This document shows positions 46,570 to 58,000 of a stretch of DNA of 64,000 nt, piece after piece; the stretch's first letter is position 1; the number at the start of each line of letters is the position of its first letter. The notes under the pieces are model-generated. The model saw nothing but the letters and a program-made list of their open reading frames with translations, had not been told where the DNA came from and searched no databases. Both the position numbers and the translations under genes were made by a program. Source of the DNA: Kalaharituber pfeilii (taxonomy: Eukaryota > Ascomycota > Pezizomycetes > Pezizales > Pezizaceae); contig WHUZ01000115.1 of assembly GCA_015179045.1 (NCBI GenBank), positions 1-64,000 on the forward strand. The letters run 5' to 3'.

Positions 46570-49500
46570 ATGATGATGGCGCAAGTTGAGGACGCTGACA
46601 AAGGAAAAAGAAAAAGAGAAAAACAAGTATATAGCATGAGTAGAAGCTCACCTTTCGCACCGAACCCCGTGAACCGACTCCCGTGTACCCAGAAGATGCT
46701 TGTTTTTAAGAGGGACAGCACCGCTGGCTTCAGAATTCACAACTCATCTGAGTCAGGCTTTCCTCCGCGAGGCTATGCTATAGACCTGGTCCGTCTAAGA
46801 ACCACCGTGTACCGACAATCCTCATGCAATCAGATGTTTGTCACTTGTTTTCTAAGAGCAGTACCTCTTGCTTCGAAATCCACAGCCCAACTCAGCCAGA
46901 TTCCCTCCGCCGACCAAGAGCAGGTCCGTCTGCACTCTCATTCTCATAAGTTGCTTGTTTTCTAGGAGTTGCACCCCCTCTCGCTTTGGAATTTAACAGA
47001 CGAACTCAGCTACTCCTTCCTCCGCCAACAACATCATAGAGACCTGGTCTGCCTGGATACCCCATGGACCCAAATAGCCCATGATACTTAAAGTGAAGAT
47101 GCCAATACAGGCACAAGAAAGCGCAAAACAATGAGGTATCAAGAAGAAACAAGAAAAATGGAGTAGTCAATTTACCAGGGAGTGATTTGCGTTATTTAGA
47201 GAAAGGTAGCCATGTGAAAGGCAGAGGTATGAGCCTTGTCACAGTCCGTTATATGCTGATAATCACGATGGTCCTATCATTCCTGTCAGTGCAGTGCGAC
47301 AGTGAGAGGGTGAGAGAGGGGGCAGGAGAGGTGGAGGGGCAGTCGTAGGGGTGAAGGGAGAGGCAGATGTGGGAGAAGCGGAGGCAGAAGAGGGGCGGAG
47401 GGGCTGTCGGAGGAACTGTTGGAGAGGCAGTAAGAGAGCCAGTAGGAGTGGCGGTAGGAGAGGCGGCAGCGGCTTTCAGAAATGCTATCACAAGGGCTGT
47501 CAGAGAGGCAATAGGAAGGGTAGTACTAGTCTCGTGACCAGACTCTGACTAAGCGGAGTTTGTAGTACGAGAGACGACGGTGGTATAGGCGGGAGCCACA
47601 AGTGAGGCGGTGCGAGATCTAGGAAAGCGGGAGAGGTGGTGAGAGAGGCGGAGAGGCAGTAGAAGGGGTGGCCGAAGGGGTGGCAGGTACAAGACGAGGA
47701 GTGTTTGACTGTCAGAATTGACCTATAGCTCGGTGAAGTCGTATATCTTCTTGTAGAGGTTTAGTAGAGGGGTATAGAATTGAACCCTAAGGCCCTGTAG
47801 CAGCAGGTCTAAGCCCCATGTAACCACCAAGAGATCACATAAAAGATGCCATTGGTATATATAAAAGGTTGAGGACCCCGAGAGTTAAAGAAAAGTAATA
47901 TAGAACAAAAGTGCATGGAAATAGTCGACCTACCAAGGAGAAATTTGTGTTATCCGAGAAGCTGTTAAAGGGGCCACCAGAATGGCTGCTGAAAGGGTGG
48001 TGGGGATGGAGTGGTTGGACCAGGGGTGGACATGTTGCTGGCAGAACCTTCGAAGTCGCTGCTGGAGCAGCTGCTGAAGGTGTTACTCGAGCGGCTGCTC
48101 AAGCGGCTGCTGCAGCGGGAGGCGCAGTTGAGAGGCGGCGGGACAAGGGGATGTAAGCACGTGCTGTTGAAAGTGCGGTTCAACGTGGCGTCTGAATGTG
48201 CGGCTGAAGGGGTGGTGCGAGAGGGTAGTGCGAAATGCTGAAATGCTGTTGCGGCTGCTGGAGGGACTGCTAAAGGGGGACGTAGCACGCCGGAGGGGTT
48301 GTCGGGGCGGGCGGTGGGGTAGTGGGGTGGTGTGGCGGTGCGAACTCACAGTGCGATGCGACGGTTGGAGTGGGCGATAATGGGTTGATGTTTTTTCTTT
48401 TTTTTTAGCCGTTTCGAACTGACCTGCGCCTTGGTCGAAGTGGAATGCTGTTATCTCCAGCGATGGAGGTAACAACAAGCGCCATGGAGAGGTGTAGAAT
48501 TGAGGGCCCCGGTTCGATTCTTGAGTCGAGCTGGGGAAGAGGGTTGTCCGGCATCTCATCTGTGAGATGGACTGTAATGCTCCAGTTCCAACAATGGTCT
48601 CTTGAGAGTTAGAAATCTAGAATTATAACGATGATCAACAGGGAGTTGGAACCGGGGTAACTCGTTTTTAACTTTTTGCTGTCTATTTTTTTTTTTTTTT
48701 TTTGGCGGGGGGGTGATGGGTACTCATTGGCAAGAGCTGAGTGTTCTCGCGCATTCCATCAGATTGTTGGCAGTTTATTGTTTCTGTTCATTCTGTGATA
48801 ATTACCCAGTCGATTCAGTATTCCATCACACCCCTGTATCGCGCCATATTGCAGTTGGGAATGGTTCCAGCAGACGACCTACCAATTCATCACATTTCTG
48901 CATCGTTCGAACGATCTATAAGTACCAACGCATTAGTGGATATGTCGAACGATTCACCAATATTGGGTAGGTAGGTCGACCCGTTGCCCAATTGTGTCCA
49001 CTGGTGCATCGGTCAAAACAGTCTTTCACAGAGAAGAAGAGAAATTGGCACCCGTCCCCGCCCCGTCTCTCGCAGCATCACCAGCAGTGCCCCCTGCAGA
49101 ACCCAGCCCTCCTCCACTCCCAGGAAACTTTATTTCATGTCACGCATCCACCACCACCCATTATTGCCCGCCAGGACCCTTCTACCATGAGCATCTTTTC
49201 GTCCTACCACCAGGTCCCAGGATACACGGAATCTCCACCTCCATCGCCACACATCACGTACACAAGTGGCACCGTATCCGGATGTGTATGCAGCAGCAGG
49301 AATGGAGACGGGGGATGCAGGTTTTCGTCTGGTCAGGACTCAGATTCGAGAGCTAGAAGATGGAATTTGCATATAACGTCGTTGTTTTACTCTAAACTGA
49401 CCCTTTGTCCGCCTGGAAACTCGAGTGCGTAAAAGGTCATGGCTGCGTGGCAGACGATAGACATCCGGGGTTTGAGAACCTGAAGATAGATGACGGCAGT

Positions 49501-52390
49501 AGGGTGGAGGTCATAAGGGGGGGAAGGGCTCCAGTTGAGTTCTGTTGAAGTCCCTTGCTTCGTATCCTGTTAGCGATTATATTTAATTTCTCGGTTTGAC
49601 TGGCATAGCATACTATCAATGTCTCTTTTCAACTTTTTGTTCCCTTTGCAAAGGATGAGAGACGCGATATCACCAGTCCCCCTTTGTGATGTGTCGGCTA
49701 TCGTGTAACGGCTGGTAGCGAGTAGTCATGACGATGGTCTTTGAAGTTCAATTGCTAACATAAATCCCCACCCCCCTGCCCGCAGCGGTCGAAGTACTAG
49801 ATAGAGATAGCACCAACAAGAACACGGCCACCTCCAAAAAGCACCATCACAAATACCAAAAGCGGCAATCCCAATGCACTTCTCACCAGATCCTTCATCC
49901 GCATCACCTCAACTGACATCACCATCCCCATCCCTAGTACCAACACAATGACAAAATTCAAAATCCCAGAATTGCAGCACAGACCGTATCGGGATTAGTG
50001 GAAGTCGTGGAACATAATGACAAGGTTCCAATAAAGGCAGACTTTAGGAAAGCGGTAAAGGTTTTCAGCGATTCACAGCCCAAGCGCAAATGCTTCCGCT
50101 CGGATAGGGGAGCCATCGGAATCGGAATGGGAGTTGACATCGGGACGAGAGTTAGGTTGAATGTTGGGACAATGGCTTCCGGGGTTCTTCCATAATGTTA
50201 TCTTCTTCTTCATCTTCGTCCTCTTCGCCCTCAATTCTCAACCTCATCCTCACTCTCACCCTCATCAAAAGGTTCAAACCGACGTCAAGTTCAACAAGTT
50301 TATCGTCAGGCTCCAGTTCAGATTCGGATTTCTGACATCAACTCGCACTTGAGAGGCTCCTCCGACCAATAAACTCGGGTGGAGATGTTTGGCACCCCGT
50401 GAAAGGGAAGGTGGGCAAGAAAATGGGGTATTTTTGAGAAACTTCGCGAGACAAAGGTCACATTCACGGAAGTTGTAAAGGAGGGGAAAGAGATAGTACA
50501 GGAGGAAATTGAGGCGATATAGCTGAGGCAAAAACAAGCGGTTACAGGCGATGCCGGGTAAATCGACTTGCGGGCATTGTCTGCACCGGTAGTTCTCACG
50601 TTGCAAGAGGGGAGAGTCAGGAGGAAAAGAACAAGCGGAGAGAAGCTTATTAACACAGTTTAGATTCCAATGAATGAAAGAACCGGAGGACCCAGGCAAC
50701 GTCGTTGGCGGAACAAGGTACAAATTGAGATTGGAGAGAGAAGCAGCGTCGAAAAGGCTCATCGTCATCTGTGGATCTGCAATCAGTCTCTGAAGCGGAA
50801 GCCGCGGTTGAACTCCTCTCCCCAGCACCAAGCTCCGGACAGAATAGGTGACTCTTCCGCAATATAGATAATCTACCCTCTGATACACAGATTCAGGGAG
50901 TATATATCGTCCAGCATATCGTCCACCACTCCATGTCTATCAATATCCCAACTGCAGAGTTTGGCCTAATATTCAGCCCTTCACTTTCAAGTCGGGAATG
51001 TCAAATTTGACTATTCGTCAATGTATATTGCATGTGCGATGCCGACTGGAGAAAGGTCGCTGGACAAAGAAACGGTTTGCTCGAGCGCACGGCATGTCGA
51101 GTGCGGAGAGAGCAGGATTTGCGTTCAATACTGTTCTCAGCGTTGTCAGTGTCAGCACCAGCATGATGGCAATTGTGGCCATCATAATCATCATCACAAT
51201 CGTTACTCCATCTGCCATCCTATCCATATCCACTTTCTCCACCACTTCCCCGTCCCCATGAACCCTACCACCTCCTTCCTGTTCAAAGATCGACAGTGGT
51301 GCAAAACCCGACATAGATGTCGATAGTTCCTGCAGTAAACATAGAACGAATACACACAGGCAGCATCATAATCAGGGAAAAAGAAAGAGGATGAGAAAGA
51401 AGTGTTGACATCCTTCTTCCTCGAAACACAGCAGGAGGAGCAGCAGCGGGCGAGGAAGGAGAGACGAAAGTGCAAGAGGATGGAAAAGCTGAAGCGCAAA
51501 TCAAAACCAAAAGCCAGATGTGCGTGTTAAGTGCTAAAGGGAAGAGGAAGACAGGAAGAAGGAAAAAGCTGAATATTGAAAAGAGGTCACAAAATGGATC
51601 GAAAGCGCAAGCTAGAGTATTCCAAACCCAAAATAGATGTATGTGCCACCGCAACTATTGCATATGGATATAGAAGTGGAAGCTTCCCAGACCCCACACA
51701 GGAACCGAGCTCCTCCATTTTCAGGAAGTGGAGAAAACTACCACCACAGCTACCACCACACCTGAGGCAGGAGGCTTCATAACATTGCACTCAGCGGGTG
51801 CACAGGTGGTCTTCGAGCACTAGTCGGCATGATGGTGAATCGGCGGCAACGCAAAACGCTCAATACTACCAAATATACATCGTCAGTGTCCGAGATGGGG
51901 CATATGAATGGGTACACTTCGTTCCTGGGGGACCGTGGAGAAGTTGGAGGTTCAAGATGATCTTACTTCTGGTTAGGAAGGGAAGAGAATGTGCAACCCA
52001 TTAGAGATACCGAGAACGCCGTCTCCGATGCCAAAGACTGTGATGGTGGAAGCAGTGGGAGTAAGGATGGATAAAGAGCCAGGGACGGCAAAATGGTGCG
52101 CAAGGAGTGGAGTTAAGCGTATTTTAGTGCTGAGGCAATGGTAGAACCGCAGACTAATAACAGAGGGTATGAATCGGGGAAAGAGGAAGAAAGAGTAAAC
52201 GATACGGTACAAAATCACGCAAACAAGATGAATACGAGAAAGGGTGAGTAAGGATTCTGGGGTACGCCCGCAATAATTCCGCCTCCACGACCTCCACCAG
52301 CTCATTCTGAAATCCCCAAAGCCCCAACTACCCCACCATCACAACCAATTTATCGCGAACCCGAATTTCTGCTGAGTACATCTAGTAAAA
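46570..52390 (+). CDS. Candidate partner gene of NLR-B: conserved plus-strand coding blocks, model unresolved
   Basis: Counterpart of 3883-7960. It starts MMMAQVEDADKGKRKREKQ. A roughly 110-bp unit after the start is present three times (about 46690-47060) but once in A. Conserved blocks: YTSGTVSGCVCSSRNGDGG with DSDSRARRW (about 49260-49375), in a frame reaching back to PSTMSIFSSYHQVPGYTESP; VEVLDRDS (about 49790); YSSMYIACAMPTGERSLDKE (51009-51080); KKKEDEKEVLTSFFLETQQE plus a K/R-rich stretch (51375-51530); KLEYSKPKIDVCATATIAYG (about 51610-51670); and a P-rich end (about 52310-52370). The G/A/V-rich region near 47960-48160 is low complexity. I could not connect exons and do not know the function. 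It could be a decayed gene. Strand choice rests on third-position differences from A. Confidence 0.4.
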
Positions 52391-54726
52391 TGTTTCTTGC
52401 TCCGTCTATTTTACTTAGCACGTTCTTTCTATTTCCCCTCGTGCATGTTGCCAGAGCGGTTCGGTAAATGAGGCGCCATTACGCGTGCGCCGACGTATTT
52501 TCTTGACCTCGTTTCTCAATTTATTAGGAGCATTTAAAGTTACTTCTACCCTTGGATATTTAATCCGCGGGTTCAACAGTCGAAGCGGTCAAATACTTTG
52601 ATTCCCCTATAACTTAGTTGCCACCGTTTAAAAGTGGCCAATTAAGGCACCATCTAAGATTTGTCAAAGTAAGGATTTTAAATAGTTGTTCAGGCATCTG
52701 TAGGAGGTAACACATTCGAGAAAGTTGCTTACCATGACAAATCTGGCGGAGTACTATAATACCAGGAGATCTCGTTTCGAAACAAGATGTCTCTTCAGTT
52801 CCGTCCTGGTCACGGCTGCAACAGACATTGAAGCTTTCTTTGCTGTTCCTCTCTATAACTTGTGCCACCACTCTGAATCACTTTTGCATGTAGCCTCTTA
52901 ATTCAGATCTCAGCGGCTGGGTCAACTCCATATGACACCTCCGAATTATGGCACAATGCAAAGTGTCTAAATATCCCCTGAAGATATGTTGCCTCTGGCT
53001 CACAGGAGGCATCTTGCGCATGTAGGATGACTTGCATAGATATGCGGAGTGCAACTAAACTACCAAATTTATAAACCCGCCATTTAAACACCGATTAAAG
53101 GCATTTAAGCACCGATATCCTTGTTTAAGCTTCCGACCGATTAAACTATTCAACTTTCCAAATCGACCGTTTTAAAAGTACTTCGAATACCCTACCACTA
53201 ATTTTATTTTGATGCCCCGCACCACATACTAGAAATACTAGCGAAATTCGAGGGCGACTCAAAGAGGCAACGTAGAAGCACTCGAAATTTACATATACGA
53301 AAAATAAACGAGCTACCCGGGTCTCAAGCCCCACTTTAATGAGTCTGTTCCGGTCCTGTCGGCTTTCGACTTGTTAATATGGTAGATACAGGCATATATG
53401 ACACCAGCAGATGCACTCGAACATGGACCCCGATTTTTCGGAACGTGCTCCCCATGAGGGTATCACTAGAGCTTTTTTTTTAAGGGCAAGGACTGAGGCT
53501 GAAGAATTTATTTTCCTTTTTTCTGTTTATATCATTATTCATGTCAAAAATAGGTACAAGGTTGATTGTCAATAAACGTGGAGCCTGGCATGTATTTAAT
53601 TCCTAAGCTGTGAAAATGTGGATTCTCGAGGGGGCCAACTGAATTCCTCTCAGGAACTACATACAATTCCGGAGGGGAGGGGTGGGGGAGGACTGAATTG
53701 CGGAGGGGACCGGAACAAATCCTTGCTAAACCAAAGTTTTACTATACATGGTATCGGGAAACGATAAGATACGACCACCTCTCGGCATGCCTTGCAAGCG
53801 AAGTCATACTCCGCAATATCTTCAGCGCTTTGCATGCTAATAATACAGAACAAAATGATAAAGATACAATGACACTGGCACAAGCTTATTTGCATGTTTC
53901 ATTGCATATATCCAATATCGGGCTCCTCCTATCTCAAAATATATACCTCCATGGACACAGTCTTACACATCCACAACACTTAGTAGCACATAATCCAGCG
54001 CAAGCGCAGAGAATACAAACGGCAGCTGGAACATGTTTTGACTTGGATATTCTAGGTATATAATTATAATGCATGTGCGGAGGCTAGAAGGTTTCTGCGG
54101 AATCCAAGCATATGCATGGTAAGTCTCAAGTTGAAGGTCCTTATATCGGAACCTTCAGCCGATAACAAGCGGAACAGCACAGTGATGATACAGGCAGGCG
54201 GCGATGGAGGCGAGCAGGGGTATATCGTCAGAGCCACGGAAGTAGTGCCAAACCCTCCGGCTAAGTGTAAGTACTATGGATGGCTTTAATCGGCTGCCTG
54301 GTAGCAACTGCATAAGTACTGTTGCTGTAGTGATTAGCAGTGATACTGTAGCTACGTTGCTTATAATATATCTTTGCATGCGAAGGGCCTCTGCCACCGG
54401 ATTTACCGGCGCCACAAACTCCGGATCATTGTTCCCACCCGCCTCGCGTTCCTGCGGTAGCCACCTCTTTAGCCCCCTCTAACGTCGGAGTCTTCCACCA
54501 TACCGCAGTGCTTCCGCAGCTACCCAGAGTGCCGCTATTTCTTCCGCCCTTCCACACGTCCTGTATTCGTCCTCCTCTGCCTTCGCAATCTTCTTCAACA
54601 CCTCCACGGTTTCTTTCCTGTCGGCAGGTAAATCAGTCTCTTCAGTAACCTGCTGCTGAGCCTCTCCGTTACCTTGAATCTACCACTCGGCGGTTGCTGT
54701 CCCTCCTCTTAGTGTTAGCCCGACGT
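52391..54726. other. Between modules B and C; one unrecognised coding scrap
   Basis: Mostly AT-rich unique DNA. The 121-codon plus-strand frame at 53698-54063 has no recognisable domain. On the minus strand about 54700-54480 reads as a charged stretch (KETVEVLKKIAKAEEDEYRT, then EEIAALWVAAEALRYGGRL and a stop); it looks like the end of a protein, possibly of retroelement origin, cut by the next element. Confidence 0.35.
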
Positions 54727-54830
54727 TTTTTTTTGTTTCTTTTTATTATCATTACTCGCATGCCGCGCCGTGGGCAGCGGCGAGGAAATAGGTACATATG
54801 AGATAAATGAAATAAATGAAAGGAGATCGA
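54727..54830 (-). mobile_element. LINE family-1 tail, 104 bp
   Basis: An interrupted T run then the family-1 terminus with a hairpin variant (GCCCACGGC). Probable duplication TGTTAGCCCGAC (54715-54726) / TGTTAACCCGAG (54831-54842), 10 of 12 matching. Confidence 0.75.
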
Positions 54831-55056
54831 TGTTAACCCGAGCTTTAGTGTGTCATAGTCCCAGGCACCAACCGTATACGCCAGACTAGCACCATTATCA
54901 GCGCCCTAACCTGTACACGGTTCACAGCGAAAGTCATGGTCAGGGTGAATACAGAAACGCATATCAATTTCAAAACACGAATCACTACGTAGAATCACTA
55001 GCTTGTACAGAATGAATCCAGTCCTTCACAATGCATACAACTGAAACCCGTAGAAA

Positions 55057-58000
55057 TTACTCCAATGTATCAACAAACCCAGTGCCTTCGGCAAAATTGA
55101 CTTTCTTTGACTTTTTTTTTTTTTTTTTTTTTAATATCATTACTCGCATGCCGCCTGGTAGGCTATGGCGAGGTTCTCTTAAGTACATGGTGAAGTAAAT
55201 AAGGAAAATAAAACAAAACAATTTCGTCCCGTTCCTAAGCCTGCTCCTGCCTATAACATGTGAAAAGAAATTACTCTTTGCTTGCCCATACCATAATCTC
55301 CGTCAATATGTCTCTGTCTCCGTCTGTCTTCGGGGGTCGTCTCAAGTCCTCCCCCCCCCCACTTTCTTTGACTGCAGCAGGTCCACTATATCTTTGTGCC
55401 CTCCCTTGGTTGCCAAATCTAGTGGCGAGGGGTGGCCATCAGGGAGGGTAGGAAATGCATTGGCCCCTCGATCCAGCAGGAGTAAGACTATCCTTCCGAT
55501 CAACATATGCAGCTACACCCAGGGCGGTTCCATACTTGCCGCCCACAACGTTAACTTCGATCTAGCAGAAGTAAGACTATTTCGTTCCTTCCCGAATACA
55601 CAGCTGCACCCAGGGCAGTTACATACTCGCCACCCACAACATTGGCATCTGCTCCTCGATCCAGCAGAAGTGAGACTATTTGTTTCCTTCCGGAATACGC
55701 AGCTGCACCCAGGGCAGTTCCATACTCGCCACCCACAATGTTGGCATCTGCTCCTCGATCCAGCAGAAGTGAGACTATTTGTTTCTCACCCATATATGCA
55801 GCTGCACCAAGGGCAGTTCCATACTCGCCGCCCACGAGGTTGGCATCCGCTCCTCGATCTAGCAGAAGTGAGACTATTTCTTTCCTTCCGGAATACGCAG
55901 CTGCACCCAGGGCAGTTCCATACTCGCCACCCACAATGTTGGTGTCTGCTCCTCGATCCAGCAGAAGTGAGACTATCTTTCTGTGACCTATATATGCAGC
56001 TACACCCAGGGCGGTTCCATACTTGCCGCCCACAACGTTGACATCTGCTCCTCGATCAAGCAGAAGTGCGACTATCTCTTTCTCATCCATATATGCAGCT
56101 GCACCCAGGGCAGTTCCATACTCGCCACCCAGAATGTTGGTGTCTGCTCCTCGATCCAGCAGAAGTGAGACTATTTCTTTCCTTCCCAAATACGCAGCTA
56201 CACCCAGAGCAGTTCCATAGCCACCCCCCACAATGTTGGTGTCTGCTCCTCGATCCAGCAGAAGTGAGACTATCTCTTTCTCACCCATATATGCAGCTGC
56301 ACCCAGGGCAGTTCCATATTCGCCACCCACAACATTGGCATCTGCTCCTCGATCTAGCAGAAGTGAGACTATTTCTTTGTCCCTGTTAAATGCAGCTGCA
56401 CCCAGGGCAGTTCCATATCCGCCACCCACAACATTGGCATCCGCTCCTCGATCTAGCAGAAGTGAGACTATTTCTTTCCTCCCCAAATACGCAGCTGCAC
56501 CCAGGGCAGTTCCATACTCGCCACCCACAAGGTTGGTATCCGCTCCTCGATCTAGCAGTAGTGAGACTATTTCTTTCCTCCCCAAATACGCAGCTGCACC
56601 CAGGGCAGTTCCATACACGCCACCCACAATATTGGCATCTGCTCCTCGATCTAGCAGAAGTGAGACTATTTCTTTCCTCCCCAAATACGCAGCTGCACCC
56701 AGGGCAGTTCCATATCCGCCACCCACAACATTGGCATCCGCTCCTCGATCTAGCAGAAGTGAGACTATTTCTTTCCTCCCCAAATACGCAGCTGCACCCA
56801 GGGCAGTTCCATACACGCCACCCACAATATTGGCATCTGCTCCTCGATCTAGCAGTAGTGAGACTATTTCTTTTATCCCCTGATATGCAGCTGCACCCAG
56901 GGTAGTTCCATACTCACCGCCCACAACATTGGCATCTGCTCCTCGATCTAGCAGAAGTGAGACTATTTCTTTCCTTCCCGAATACACAGCTGCACCCAGG
57001 GCAGTTCTATACTTGCCGCCCACAACATTGGCATCTGCTCCTCGATCTAGCAGAAGTGAGACTATTTCTTTGCTACCATGCCATGTAGCTGTACTCAGGG
57101 CAGTTCCATATCTGCTACTCATAATATTGAGATCACTCCCTCTGCATAGTATTTGATTCACTGTCCATACTTCTCCGCTCTTAACAGCCACATGCAACAA
57201 AGATTCACCAGAATTGTTCCGCAGGCCGCCCATGTCGAGGTTCTCAGCAGCCCAAAGGTAGCTAGCCAACTGACCTAATCCACCCAGTGCAACAGCAAAA
57301 ATAGGTCGTAAGGGGGTTGATTGTATTGAATTGTTAATCTCCCATACCTCAAATATCCAGCTATTATTCTTTTGTAACCATGTCGACCACTTTACATAAG
57401 CCTCACTCGGTTGATTAAAAGAACCCAAGAAACTGTCCAGCAATGTGAGTTTCAGTGGGTACAGTGAATTAGTTGCTGTACTGTTAGTTAACGGTATAAT
57501 TAACGATTGATAAGATCGGCAGTGTTTCAACCAGTATTGGCCAGAGTAGTCGTATAGTGGGGATCTATCTGAGTATAGGTTCTGAAGCGCCCATAAACAA
57601 GCCTCGGCAACAAGAAGCTGTGCATCTAGAATACCCCATCCTGAATAATTTGTTTCTAGATATTCTTGAACTGACAAGTGTGCAAAACGAACAACATACA
57701 GAGAGTTGTCTAAAATAAGTAATCCCTTACAAAAGCCAAGTAAATGGTCAATTCCAAGTGCTTGTGTGCTCTCCAAGTCTGTATCCTCTTCTGACTGATT
57801 TAGGATGTGCGTTGAGTCAACTTCTACAGCTGCACACAATTCTTGGGGCGTCAATGGGCTGTAGGAAACAAGCATCCACTTGAGGGCACGCTCTGCCAGG
57901 ATAGGTGCACTTTCGCGTTGGCACCCTATGGAAGCCATCATTTCATCATATACCTCCTTCAAATCTTTGGGCAGCTTTCCCAGCCGTTTATGTATATCGC

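Noticed and set aside
55642..56905. Long plus-strand frames across the ankyrin region (also 41368-42157)
   Set aside because: They are the antisense of tandem ankyrin repeats; the minus strand has the conserved ankyrin residues and matching exons.
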